Shown here in pieces: positions 1-7,812 of a stretch of 37,424 bases of DNA. The notes beneath the pieces were generated by a model, which saw nothing but the letters and a program-made list of their open reading frames with translations, was not told where the DNA came from and did not search any database. The stretch spans positions 1 through 37,424 of the forward strand of contig JAEXZS010000080.1 of NCBI GenBank assembly GCA_023451375.1, written 5' to 3'. The number at the start of each line of letters is the position of its first letter. Position 1 is the stretch's first letter. The DNA is from Pseudomonadota bacterium (lineage in GTDB: Bacteria; Pseudomonadota; Alphaproteobacteria; Caulobacterales; Caulobacteraceae). Both the position numbers and the translations under genes were made by a program.

Positions 1-27
1 CCCCCCCCCCCCCCGGGGGGGGCCCCC
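1..27. other. C/G homopolymer run at window edge
   Basis: Fourteen C, then eight G, then five C, all uninterrupted. The C and G runs can fold on each other. Nothing else in the window looks like this. It sits just upstream of the first gene and may be a contig-end sequencing or assembly artefact, or a real GC hairpin. Confidence 0.6.
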
Positions 28-43
28 GCTGAGGGAAACCGAC

Positions 44-1135
44 ATGCCGAAGCACGTCTTCACGACGCTCGACGCCCTGCGTGGTGCAGCAGCGCTTCTC
101 GTGGTGATCTATCACGCCGGGACCAGCCGCATTCCGGGCGGCTATCTCGCGGTCGATATGTTCTTCGCGCTGAGCGGCTTCGTGCTGGCCTACAACTACA
201 GCGGCGCCATTAGCGGTCTGCGCGACGTTGTGCCATTCATGCGCAAGAGGTTCGTGCGCCTCTACCCGCTCTATGCCGTGGCCCTCGCGGTAGGCTTCGC
301 CGTCTACCTCTGGGCCAGCATTTCAACGGGCACGTTCTGGCCTTCTAGGGCTGTAGCGACACTTGCCGCGAACGGCCTCTTCCTTCCCGCGCCACCTCAG
401 CTTTCGCTGACGGTGCATCTGTTCCCGTTCAACCCGCCGGCGTGGTCGCTGCTGTTCGAAATGCTGGTGAACCTGGCCTTCGTGCTGGCGCTTCCGTTTC
501 TCGGCCGGAGGATGCTCTGGACCTTTATCGTCATCGGGGCCGCCATGCTCGTGGGCTCCACCCTCGCGCTGGGTGAACTCGACGGAGGGGTTCACCATAA
601 GACGTGGTGGGCTGGCGCCGCACGCGTGACCTTCTCTTTCTTCGCGGGCGTCGCGCTGTATCGCTTCTGGGCGGCTGGACGTTTGACCTTCAAGCTCAAT
701 CCATGGGTCGCGACCATCGCCCTTGTCGGAATCCTCATGATCCCCGCTCCGGACGGCTGGAGGATCGCTCGGGACCTGACGCTTGTTGTGGTCGTGCTCC
801 CTCTGTTGATCGCCGCATCCACCGGTGACGCCAAGTCCGGATTCCTTAGCTATCTAGGACGCATCTCCTATGCGCTCTACGTGATCCACACGCCGATCCT
901 CTACGCACTGAACCATGTCACCGACGCCGCTGTGGGCGCGCCGGTGAAGGAGTTGGGCTTGTTCGGTCCAGCGCTCCTGCTCGCTGTCAGTCTACCCGCT
1001 GCGGCCGCTCTCGATCGCATCGACGCACCCCTTCGTCGCCTCCTTGATCGCCTTATCCCCCTGGGGCGGGCAGCCGCACCCCGCCTGGGCACCCGGCAAG
1101 GTGTTGCGGAAGGCGGCGCCCCGCAGCAGGGGTGA
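44..1135 (+). CDS. acyltransferase family 3 (OafA/YrhL-like) membrane protein
   Basis: A 363-residue multi-spanning protein opening with TLDALRGAAALLVVIYHAG, the typical start of membrane acyltransferase 3 proteins (Asp-x-x-Arg-Gly followed by a helix with the putative catalytic His). Further hydrophobic helices follow, with a late helix YALYVIHTPILY typical of the family. Members transfer acetyl or other acyl groups to sugars of exopolysaccharide, O-antigen or Nod-factor-like acceptors at the inner membrane. The length is normal for the single-domain form. The last 20 or so residues are low-complexity and end near the broken IS element, so the C-terminus may have been altered by the rearrangement. 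The acceptor is unknown; modification of the exopolysaccharide made downstream is possible. Confidence 0.85.
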   Translation: MPKHVFTTLDALRGAAALLVVIYHAGTSRIPGGYLAVDMFFALSGFVLAYNYSGAISGLRDVVPFMRKRFVRLYPLYAVALAVGFAVYLWASISTGTFWPSRAVATLAANGLFLPAPPQLSLTVHLFPFNPPAWSLLFEMLVNLAFVLALPFLGRRMLWTFIVIGAAMLVGSTLALGELDGGVHHKTWWAGAARVTFSFFAGVALYRFWAAGRLTFKLNPWVATIALVGILMIPAPDGWRIARDLTLVVVVLPLLIAASTGDAKSGFLSYLGRISYALYVIHTPILYALNHVTDAAVGAPVKELGLFGPALLLAVSLPAAAALDRIDAPLRRLLDRLIPLGRAAAPRLGTRQGVAEGGAPQQG

Positions 1136-1144
1136 CGCGCAGAC

Positions 1145-1168
1145 AAGCACATGGCCTGGCATGTGCTT
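1145..1168. terminator. inverted repeat after acyltransferase
   Basis: AAGCACATG and its exact complement CATGTGCTT are separated by six bases, starting 10 bases after the acyltransferase stop. It could form a 9-bp hairpin that ends transcription, but no T-tract follows. It also lies at the junction with the truncated IS element. Confidence 0.4.
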
Positions 1169-1173
1169 CGGTT

Positions 1174-1461
1174 CGCCAGGAAGGCGCCGCTGTGTAGGGA
1201 ACGCACCAGCCCCCCGTTGACCGGTGTGTCGTCGAACACGAAGGCGTCGAGGTCCTTCACAGCGGGCAGTTTGGCCGCCGCCATCCGGTAACGGATGGAA
1301 GCCGCATACCGGTGGGTCGTCTCGGCGCGGAGCAGATCGGCCAGGATCTCCATGGTCGTGCGCTTGCGCTGCAGGCCCGTGGTGACCGCCTCGTCGAAGG
1401 CGCCGGCCATGCCTTTGAGGCCCAGGCTGGTCAGCGCCGCCATCATCTCATGCCGCTGCAT
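1174..1461 (-). pseudogene. istB: IstB ATP-binding helper protein, 5' fragment
   Basis: About 95 N-terminal residues match the IstB pattern (MQRHEMMAALTSLGLKGMAG, then DDTPVNGGLVRSLHSGAFL). The AAA+ ATPase core with Walker A and B motifs that should follow is absent, because the reading frame runs into unrelated sequence at about 1170. Intact IstB is about 250 residues and helps the IstA transposase in target selection. The start codon overlaps the istA stop, as is usual for the family. It is non-functional as it stands. Confidence 0.8.
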
Positions 1462-2929
1462 GCAGGCCTGGCAAGCTGTCGTAGCGGTCGCAGTCCGCCA
1501 GAGGCGGATGCCGCAGGGCCAGGTCGTCCGGCGTGACGATGCTCAGCGGCCGGGGCGGTTCGCGCCGGCGTGCCAGGATGTTGAGGATCACGTCGTCGCT
1601 CACGGTCCCGGCAGCGAGCGCCTCGCGCGCAGCGGCCTCGACCGGCTCCAGGCCGTCTTCCAGCACCGCCGCCAGCCCCCGCACGAACCGGCGATCGGCC
1701 TCGTCGCCTGAGCCCAGCTTGCGGCGCAGGCGCGCCGGCGCCGGCGGTAACTCCCAGTCCTGGAAGGGCGCGCCATTGCGCAGGCTTCGGGCTTGGTCGC
1801 CAGAACCGGGAGGTAGTGCCAGGGATCGTAGAGGGTCCGGTCGCGACCGAAGAACCGGCGATGGTCGGCGACGACCTCTCCCTCGTAGCGCACGACGATC
1901 CGGTCGGCATAGGCGCGGACCTGCACCGTGCGGCGCCCCGCCTTGGCCATCACCGAGTAGCGGTTGCGGTCATGGCGAGCCACTATATGGTCGAGCCGAC
2001 GGCCTGTTCGCCAGCGGCGGGCTGGGAGAAGGGCCAGGTCGAGCACCAGGTCCAGACGGCACAGGGACGGTTCTTCCAGCCGCGCCTGCGCTTCACCAGC
2101 CTGGAGGAGCTCAACGGCTGGCTGGAGGCGGAATGCCGTCGTTGGGGCGAGTTGCGCCAGCATCCCGAGCTGACGGTCGCCCAGGCCCTGGCAGCCGAAC
2201 GTCCGGCGCTGCAGCCCATGCTGGGCCCGTTCGACGGCTTCCACGAGAGCGAGCACGCGGTGACGGGGACCTGCCTGATCAGCTTCGACCAGGAAGCGCC
2301 GGTTGAACACCCGGTCCTTGCCGGTGAAGACTGTCGTCACCGCCGTCTTCATATCGAACAGCATCTCCTGGGTCTCGCGCGGATAGGCCCGAACATAGAT
2401 CGCCCGCGAGGCGCACAGCCGCATGTGCGCCACCTTCACCCGCATCGGCTTGCCCGCGATCTCCACGTCCTCGTGGCTCCAGTCGAACTGGTAGGCTTCG
2501 CCAGGCTGGAACATCAGCGGGATGAACGACGGTGCATCCGCTACGCCCCGGCGCCGCTTCAACCGCCAGCCCGCCGCGTAGCGCCGGACCGCATCGTACG
2601 ACCCGTTGAACCCTTCCCGCACCAGCAGGTCATGAACCCGCGTCATCCGCAGCTTCTCGCGCCGCGGCCGCGCCTCGTCCTCCTCCAGCAGTTCATCGAG
2701 ACTGGCCTGGAACGGCGCCAGCCTCGGCAATGGCTGCACCGCCCGGCGATAGATAGGCGAACTCCGCATCCGGCTCCCGGATCGCCTTGCGCACCACCTT
2801 GCGCGACAATCGAAGGTCACGCGCGATCGCCTTGAGCGCCTTCCCGGACGCAAACTCGCGCCGGATCTTCAACACCGTCTCCAACACCAACATCCCGAAC
2901 TCGCCGCCTGACATCCGCCAAGCCGCCAC
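1448..2929 (-). pseudogene. istA: IS21-family transposase IstA, broken
   Basis: The N-terminus has a helix-turn-helix region (KALKAIARDLRLSRKVVRK). The middle has the catalytic-domain pattern FQPGEAYQFDWSHEDVEI, and the C-terminal region is recognisable down to the stop at 1448. Three lesions are visible. A tandem ATAGATAG at 2749-2756 shifts the frame after residue 60 or so. The segment 1972-2286 is inverted, so its coding sense (HYMVEPTACSPAAGWEKGQV) is on the plus strand. One base is missing near 1787, just after the codons for ATKPEA. Restoring all three gives a continuous IstA of normal length (about 500 residues). Confidence 0.85.
1968..2290. repeat. small inversion inside istA, bounded by 4-bp inverted repeat
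   Basis: GGTC at 1968-1971 and GACC at 2287-2290 flank 315 bp that encode IstA residues on the plus strand while the flanks encode them on the minus strand. Flipping the interior joins RRFLV to MASHYMVEP at one end and CLISFD to RNRYSVMAK at the other, both in frame. This is strong evidence for a real inversion relative to the ancestral gene. Confidence 0.85.
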
Positions 2930-2949
2930 CGTTAGACACCAGGAATGAG

Positions 2950-3009
2950 GGGGCCTTGTTCGACGCCGATCACACCGCTAACGGGGTCCCTTTTCCACGC
3001 CGATCCACA
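2950..3009 (-). repeat. IS21 terminal repeats (istA side)
   Basis: Two related copies on the minus strand. One begins at 3009 (TGTGGATCGGCGTGGAAAAG) and the other at 2974 (TGTGATCGGCGTCGAACAAG). Repeated subterminal transposase-binding sites are typical of IS21 elements. The outer copy marks the element boundary. Confidence 0.7.
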
Positions 3010-3011
3010 GC

Positions 3012-3170
3012 CACGCTCTCTGGATCTACTTCTGGATTGCCGGGCTAGCGCGCAGTTGGTCTGTCGAGATTGGCGCTGAGACGGGCTTCGACGACCATCC
3101 CACAATGAGATTCCTTGACCGGACCTTCAGGGCCCTGGCTGAATGGACGCTAGATGAAATCACGGAATAG
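3012..3170 (+). pseudogene. 3' tail of a gene cut by the IS element
   Basis: An open frame of 52 codons runs from the IS boundary to TAG at 3168-3170 without a start codon, reading HALWIYFWIAGLARSW and ending FRALAEWTLDEITE. Its composition looks like a real protein end, but I do not recognise the family. Its position directly against the IS terminus suggests it is the downstream half of an interrupted gene. Confidence 0.35.
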
Positions 3171-3242
3171 TCCCGGACAACCTACAGAAGGCGCAGAAAA
3201 TACGCCGCTTGAACAAGCGCCTAAGGGACTCAGATCGGCGGC

Positions 3243-3287
3243 TTCATAACCCACAGGTCGGCGGTTCGATCCCGCCCCCAGCCACCA
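3243..3287 (+). tRNA. tRNA-Met-like 3' fragment (possible attachment site)
   Basis: A perfect T-arm (GGCGG, loop TTCGATC, CCGCC at 3260-3276) is followed by acceptor strand CCCAGCC, discriminator A and CCA. A CAT anticodon in TTCATAA lies at 3243-3249. No matching 5' half is present upstream: there is no GGCTGGG acceptor strand, and the anticodon stem has two mismatches. This is therefore a 3' remnant, not a working tRNA. Such 3' tRNA ends are typical crossover sites of tyrosine integrases, so it may mark one edge of an integrated island. Confidence 0.6.
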
Positions 3288-3346
3288 CATTCCGAAGCGC
3301 ACGTCTGGCGGAGGTCTGGCGGGAAGCCTTCATTGGGGCCTCGGCG

Positions 3347-3511
3347 CTACAGCCCGGCGGCGGGCCCATCGGGCTCATCGGGCGCCCCATCCTTGTCCTT
3401 GTCCTTGTCCTCGTCCTTGTCCGTGAAGCCGGTTCGCCGCCGGTTCACCTAGAACGCTGTAAGGTCAAGGGCGAGGATCACGGCGAATAGGAACAGAGCA
3501 ACAATCTCCAT
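3347..3511 (-). pseudogene. small membrane protein ORF with in-frame TAG
   Basis: ATG at 3511 opens a frame encoding a short hydrophobic helix (MEIVALFLFAVILALDLTAF), then TAG at 3449-3451. The same frame continues open for 33 codons with a charged tail (DKDEDKDKDKD) to a second TAG at 3347. One hydrophobic segment followed by a hydrophilic tail looks like a small single-span membrane protein broken by an amber codon. No good ribosome binding site is seen and the family is unknown. It could also be chance. Confidence 0.28.
3391..3420. repeat. hexanucleotide tandem repeat (CCTTGT)5
   Basis: Five tandem hexamers, four CCTTGT and one CCTCGT. On the minus strand they encode alternating Asp-Lys in the frame of the small broken ORF at 3347-3511, which could explain their retention. 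Copy number could vary by slippage without changing frame. Confidence 0.85.
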
Positions 3512-3646
3512 TTCGACTCAACAACCGTTGACGGACTCGGTTCATTCCTCCGCAGCCGCCTCTCGGCCGTCGCCGTGCATCGCGCAACCCCTGCCCCGCT
3601 CCCGCGTTCAACGGCCAAGCCTCGAACCTTGACCGGAGATCAGACC

Positions 3647-3946
3647 ATGAGCCTGCGCGCCAGAACCGTTCTCGCCGCCGTCGCCGCCCTGTCGCTGGGC
3701 GCCGCGGCCTGCACCGAAGCCGAGCAGGATCGCGCCGGCGAACGCACCGAGGCCGCCGGCGACGAAACCCAGGAAGCCGCCGCAGAGACCGGCGCGGCCC
3801 TGAAGGAAGAGGCCCAGCAGGTCGGCTCCGCTATCGCCGCCGGTGCCCGTGAGGCGGCCCAGGAGGTGGATGAAGCCACCGACCGAATGGCCCAGGAGGC
3901 CGACGAGCAGAAGGCCGAGACGGCGACGGACAGTCGCGGCAACTGA
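3647..3946 (+). CDS. small lipoprotein with Ala/Glu-rich helical tail
   Basis: A 99-residue protein beginning MSLRARTVLAAVAALSLGAAAC: a short basic N-terminus, a hydrophobic core and a lipobox ending in Cys, so it should be lipidated and envelope-anchored. The mature part is almost entirely Ala, Glu, Gln, Asp and Arg, predicted to be a long amphipathic helix, as in many small alphaproteobacterial envelope lipoproteins of unknown role. I start at ATG 3647 because CGGAGATCAG lies just upstream and the signal sequence begins there, not at the longer in-frame ATG at 3575. It is convergent with the thioredoxin gene, with 7 bp between stops. Confidence 0.7.
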   Translation: MSLRARTVLAAVAALSLGAAACTEAEQDRAGERTEAAGDETQEAAAETGAALKEEAQQVGSAIAAGAREAAQEVDEATDRMAQEADEQKAETATDSRGN

Positions 3947-3953
3947 CCCCCGC

Positions 3954-4622
3954 CTAGCCGGCGGCGGGCGCGGCCGGCTCTTCCGCCAGGAGCGCGTCGA
4001 TCAGCGCCCGCGCCTCGGGCCCGTCCCAGTCCGCCTCGCCCGACAGGGCGGCACGGACCCGGCCCTGCCGGTCCAGCAGCACCGTTTGCGGCATCTTGCC
4101 CTTGCCGGGAAACTCGAACGGCAACTGGAAGCGCATGTCGCTGTAGAAGGGCAGCGGCCGGTGCTCGCCGATGAAGACCTTGGCCTCGTTCACCCCTTCG
4201 GGCGTGGCGTCCACATTGACCGGCACGACGATCATGTCCTCGCGATCCGAGTAGCGCCGCGCCAGCGCCGCCAGCGTTGGCATCTCCTCGCGGCACGGCG
4301 CGCACCACATGGCCCACAGATTGACCACCGCCACCTTCCCCTTGAAGGCTGCGAAGCGCACCGCCGTGCCGTGGTGGTCGCGGAACACATAGTCGGGCGC
4401 CGCCGGCGTGTCGGCCGGCGTTTCCAGCGCGGCCAGCGGACCCGCGGCGAAGCGCGCCAGGTCGCTTTTCGGCGCCGGGGCGGCCGGAACGGCCTCTTGC
4501 ACTTGCGCGTCGCGCCGGTGATTGGCGTATAGCGACATCGCCACGCCTCCCACGCCGGCGACGGTGCTGACCAGCACCAGCCCGCCGACCATCGCCCAGA
4601 TCGCCTTCCTCGAGCCGCTCAT
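3954..4622 (-). CDS. TlpA/ResA-like thioredoxin, membrane-anchored
   Basis: A 222-residue protein with one N-terminal transmembrane helix (about residues 8-32), a Pro/Ala linker, and a thioredoxin domain with catalytic WCAPC at residues 106-110 and a cis-Pro region (KMPQTVLLD). This is the TlpA-family layout: a periplasmic thiol-disulfide reductase that reduces cysteines, for example in cytochrome c maturation or copper-site assembly. The partner cannot be told from sequence. Its ATG (4620-4622) overlaps the divergent argH ATG (4621-4623), so the two promoters and ribosome binding sites must lie inside each other's coding regions, or the true starts are slightly downstream. Confidence 0.9.
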   Translation of the reverse strand: MSGSRKAIWAMVGGLVLVSTVAGVGGVAMSLYANHRRDAQVQEAVPAAPAPKSDLARFAAGPLAALETPADTPAAPDYVFRDHHGTAVRFAAFKGKVAVVNLWAMWCAPCREEMPTLAALARRYSDREDMIVVPVNVDATPEGVNEAKVFIGEHRPLPFYSDMRFQLPFEFPGKGKMPQTVLLDRQGRVRAALSGEADWDGPEARALIDALLAEEPAAPAAG

Positions 4623-6060
4623 GATCGACCAGACCTCTCCCGACGCCGCGCTTGACGGCGGTTCGACTGCGCCCGTGAAGCCCGCGGGTCAAGACATGTG
4701 GGGCGGACGCTTTTCGTCGCGCCCGGCCGAGATCATGCAGGCGATCAACGTTTCGATCGGCGTGGACCGGCGGCTGTGGGCCCAGGATCTGGCCGGATCG
4801 CGCGCTCACTGCCGCATGCTGGCGAAACAGGGGATCATCACCCAGGCCGACGCCGACGCCATCCTTGGCGGGCTGGACGCGATCGAATCCGAGATCGTCG
4901 CCGGGACCTTCCCCTTCCGCGACCAGTTCGAGGACATCCACATGAACGTGGAGGCGCGCCTCAATGATCTGATCGGCGAACCGTCGGGGCGTCTGCACAC
5001 CGCGCGCAGCCGCAACGACCAGGTCGCCGTCGACTTCCGCCTGTGGGTCCGCGACGCCTGCGACCGTTCCGTCGCCCAGCTGAAGGCGCTGCAGTCGGCC
5101 CTGCTGGACCGCGCCGACCAGCACGCCGGCGACCTGATGCCGGGTTTCACTCATCTGCAGACCGCCCAACCGGTGACGCTGGGCCATCACCTGATGGCCT
5201 ATGTCGAGATGTTCGGCCGCGACGCCAGCCGCTTCGCCGACGCCCGGGCGCGCATGAACGAAAGCCCGCTGGGCGCCGCCGCCCTGGCCGGCTCGCCCTT
5301 CCCCATCGACCGCCACATGACCGCGGCGGAGCTGGGCTTCGACCGGCCGATGGCGAACTCGCTCGACGCCGTGTCCGATCGCGACTTCGCGCTGGAAAGC
5401 CTGACCGCCGCCTCGATCACCGCCGGCCACCTGTCACGTCTGGCCGAGGAGATCGTGGTGTGGATGACGCCGATGTTCGGCTTCGCCTCCCTGCCCGACG
5501 ACCTGACCACCGGCTCGTCGATCATGCCGCAGAAGCGCAACCCCGACGCCGCCGAACTGGTGCGCGCCAAGACCGGCCGCATCATGGGCTCCCTGGTCGC
5601 CCTGTCCACGGTGATGAAGGGCTTGCCGCTGGCCTATTCCAAGGACATGCAGGAGGACAAGCCGCCGGTGTTCGAGGCCTTCGACGCCCTGGACCTGGCG
5701 CTGAACGCCATGACGGCCATGGTCGCGGCCCTGATCCCGAACACCGAGCGGATGGCGGCGGCGGCGGGGGCCGGCTTCTCCACCGCCACCGACCTGGCCG
5801 ACTGGCTGGTGCGCGAGTTGAACCTGCCGTTCCGCAAGGCGCACCATGTCACCGGCGCGGCCGTGAAGCGGGCCGAGGCGCTGGGCGTGGACCTGGCGCA
5901 ACTGCCGCTGGAAGAACTTCAGAAACTGGAGGCCGGGGTCACGGAGTCGGTTTACAAGGTGCTGTCGCCCGAGGCCTCCTGCGCCAGCCGTCAAAGCTTC
6001 GGGGGAACCGCGCCGGAACAGGTCCGGGCGCGCGTCGCCGACTGGAGGAAGCGTCTGTGA
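4621..6060 (+). CDS. argH: argininosuccinate lyase
   Basis: A 479-residue enzyme that splits argininosuccinate to arginine and fumarate, the last step of arginine synthesis, in the cytoplasm as a homotetramer. The family hallmarks are present: MWGGRFSSRP near the N-terminus, TARSRNDQVAVDFRL, THLQTAQPVTLGHH, and the fumarase/aspartase superfamily signature GSSIMPQKRNPD near residues 297-308. An in-frame extension upstream to 4522 runs antisense through the tlpA start, so I prefer ATG 4621; ATG 4696 directly before WGGRF is a possible shorter start. The stop TGA overlaps the GTG start of the next lipoprotein gene, and lysA follows, so argH, lptM-like and lysA probably form one operon. Confidence 0.97.
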   Translation: MIDQTSPDAALDGGSTAPVKPAGQDMWGGRFSSRPAEIMQAINVSIGVDRRLWAQDLAGSRAHCRMLAKQGIITQADADAILGGLDAIESEIVAGTFPFRDQFEDIHMNVEARLNDLIGEPSGRLHTARSRNDQVAVDFRLWVRDACDRSVAQLKALQSALLDRADQHAGDLMPGFTHLQTAQPVTLGHHLMAYVEMFGRDASRFADARARMNESPLGAAALAGSPFPIDRHMTAAELGFDRPMANSLDAVSDRDFALESLTAASITAGHLSRLAEEIVVWMTPMFGFASLPDDLTTGSSIMPQKRNPDAAELVRAKTGRIMGSLVALSTVMKGLPLAYSKDMQEDKPPVFEAFDALDLALNAMTAMVAALIPNTERMAAAAGAGFSTATDLADWLVRELNLPFRKAHHVTGAAVKRAEALGVDLAQLPLEELQKLEAGVTESVYKVLSPEASCASRQSFGGTAPEQVRARVADWRKRL

Positions 6061-6299
6061 TCACCTCAGCCAAGAAGACCGTGCTTGTCTTGGGCGTCCT
6101 CGCCCTGGCGACCTCCGCCTGCGGCCGCATGGCCGACCTCGAGGCGCCGCGTCGCGAGACCGAGCGCGCCGTCCGCGATCGCGACGCTCCGTCCCTGCCC
6201 GAGCCGGCCACCCTGAACCGTCCGTCCAGCAGCATCCCCATCGACGGCGGCCCCAGCAATCCGATCGGCGCCGGCGCCGCCCAGAACGAGCCCCGCTAG
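6057..6299 (+). CDS. LptM/YifL-like small lipoprotein
   Basis: An 80-residue lipoprotein read from GTG at 6057, which overlaps the argH stop (GTGA). It begins with a signal peptide and lipobox (VLGVLALATSACGRM), with CG at the acylation site followed by a small polar region and a Pro/Ser-rich disordered tail. Small lipoproteins of this type sit beside lysA or dapF in many proteobacteria. E. coli LptM (YifL) stabilises the LptD-LptE lipopolysaccharide translocon; whether this one does the same is inference. Translational coupling to argH is likely. Confidence 0.75.
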   Translation: MITSAKKTVLVLGVLALATSACGRMADLEAPRRETERAVRDRDAPSLPEPATLNRPSSSIPIDGGPSNPIGAGAAQNEPR

Positions 6300-6303
6300 G
6301 CCT

Positions 6304-7578
6304 TTGCACCATTTCGACCTGAAGGAGGGCGTCCTCAACGCCGAGGGGGTTTCGCTGGAGACCATCGCCGACGAGGTCGGCACGCCCGTCTATGTCTATT
6401 CGACCGCGACGCTGAAGCGGCACTACGGCCTGTTGCGCGCCGCCGCCGACGCGCATCGCGACGCCCTGGGCGAGGCGTTGATCGCCTTCGCGGTCAAGGC
6501 CAACTCCAACCTCTCGGTGCTGGCGACCCTGGCCAAAATGGGCTCGGGCGCCGACACCGTGTCGGAAGGCGAGATCCGCCGCGCCCTCGCCGCCGGTATT
6601 CCGGCCGAGCGGATCATCTTCTCTGGCGTGGGCAAGGCGGACGGCGAACTGGCCTTCGCCATCGCCGTCGGCGTGCGTCAGATCAACATCGAAGCCGGCC
6701 CCGAGCTGGACCGACTGATCCAGATCGCGGCCGCCATGGACGCCAACCCGGCTGTCGCCGTGCGGGTCAATCCGAACATCGGAGCCGGCGGACACGCCAA
6801 GATCACCACCGGCGGCAAGGGCGACAAATTCGGCGTGCCGGTCGAGGAGGCCCTGGCCCTCTACGCCCGCGCCTCGACCTCGGCCCATGTCACGCCCGTC
6901 GGCCTGGCCTGCCACATCGGCAGCCAGATCACCGACCTGGACCCGCTGGAGGCCGCCTTCCGCGTCCTGGCCGAGATGACCCTGACCCTGCGCGGCCAGG
7001 GCCATGCCGTGACCCGCCTCGACCTGGGCGGCGGCCTTGGCGTGCCCTACGCCGGCGGCGCCCAGCCCCCCTCGCCCGCCGACTACGTCGCCATGGCCGC
7101 GCGTGTGCTGGCGGGGCTGGACGTCGAAGCCGCCTTCGAGCCGGGCCGGCTTCTGGCCGCCAACGCCGGGATCCTGTTGAGCGAGGTGATCCAGGTCACC
7201 GAACGCTCGGACGGCCGGCGCTTCCTGGTGCTGGACGCGGCCATGAACGACCTGATGCGCCCGGCCCTGTACGACGCCTTCCACGACATCGTGCCCGTGC
7301 GCCCGCGCCCCGGCGAGGCCCAGCCCTATGACGTGGTCGGCCCGGTGTGCGAGACCGGCGACACCTTCGCCCGCGACCGCCCCCTGCAGCTCCTTGAAGC
7401 CGAGGATCTCGTCGCCTTCACTGGCGCCGGAGCCTACGGCGCCGTCATGTCCAGCGAATACAACAGTCGCCCCCTAATTCCCGAGGTCCTGGTCGACGGC
7501 GAGAAGTGGGCGGTCATACGTCCACGCCCGACCTATGAGGAAATGCTGGATCGCGAGCCCTTCGCTGACTGGCTCTGA
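6304..7578 (+). CDS. lysA: diaminopimelate decarboxylase
   Basis: A 424-residue PLP enzyme that decarboxylates meso-diaminopimelate to lysine, the last step of lysine synthesis. The PLP lysine is in FAVKANSN (Lys65). Other family blocks are GSGADTVSEGE, HIGSQ, the phosphate-binding LDLGGGLGVPY, EPGR and the CETGD active-site motif near the C-terminus, followed by GAYGAVMSSEYNSR. The start is TTG at 6304, 4 bp after the preceding lipoprotein stop; the N-terminus MHHFDLKEG fits the family. Length is normal. It closes the argH operon. Confidence 0.96.
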   Translation: MHHFDLKEGVLNAEGVSLETIADEVGTPVYVYSTATLKRHYGLLRAAADAHRDALGEALIAFAVKANSNLSVLATLAKMGSGADTVSEGEIRRALAAGIPAERIIFSGVGKADGELAFAIAVGVRQINIEAGPELDRLIQIAAAMDANPAVAVRVNPNIGAGGHAKITTGGKGDKFGVPVEEALALYARASTSAHVTPVGLACHIGSQITDLDPLEAAFRVLAEMTLTLRGQGHAVTRLDLGGGLGVPYAGGAQPPSPADYVAMAARVLAGLDVEAAFEPGRLLAANAGILLSEVIQVTERSDGRRFLVLDAAMNDLMRPALYDAFHDIVPVRPRPGEAQPYDVVGPVCETGDTFARDRPLQLLEAEDLVAFTGAGAYGAVMSSEYNSRPLIPEVLVDGEKWAVIRPRPTYEEMLDREPFADWL

Positions 7579-7812
7579 ACTCGCCTTTCGGCTTGCGGCA
7601 GCCCAGATGGTACAAGCCCGATCATAGATACCGCGCTTGCCCGTTCCGCCTCCAAGGTCTTGTGCGACCTTCAGAGCGTCGGCTTCACGAGCGGGTGGAA
7701 GCTCCGCTACCGCTCACGATGGGTGAAACGCCGAGTGCTTCGTCGACCCCGCCGAAGAAGGCCGAACGAGCAAACCATGAAAGGTTGATGCACGATACCA
7801 ACCCGTGCTCTC

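Larger units (their letters stand above)
1170..3009 (-). mobile_element. IS21-family element, decayed and truncated
   Basis: The block reads istA then istB on the minus strand with a 14-bp overlap, the standard IS21 organisation. The istA-side end is preserved: reading the minus strand from 3009 it starts TGTGGATCGGCG, and a second related copy starts at 2974. The istB-side end is missing; istB stops matching at about 1170 and no terminal repeat is seen there. istA carries a 4-bp duplication, an inverted internal segment and a 1-bp loss, so the element cannot transpose on its own. It appears to have inserted into an unknown gene whose tail remains at 3012-3170. Confidence 0.85.

Noticed and set aside
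1816..2835. 339-codon plus-strand open frame in the IS region
   Set aside because: Only the part at 1972-2290 is protein-like, and that is the inverted piece of istA; the rest is antisense to istA.
3391..3420. Possible CRISPR-like repeat
   Set aside because: Five contiguous hexamers with no spacers; it is a simple tandem repeat.
3209..3490. 93-codon plus-strand frame
   Set aside because: It passes through the tRNA fragment and the hexamer repeat (giving LVLVLVLV), and has no ribosome binding site or family pattern.
3640..5430. 596-codon open frame on the minus strand
   Set aside because: It runs antisense through argH and in a different frame through tlpA; the composition (Gly, Arg, His rich) is that of a shadow frame in GC-rich DNA.
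6061..7284. 407-codon open frame on the minus strand
   Set aside because: Antisense to lysA and the small lipoprotein, with no protein-like motifs.
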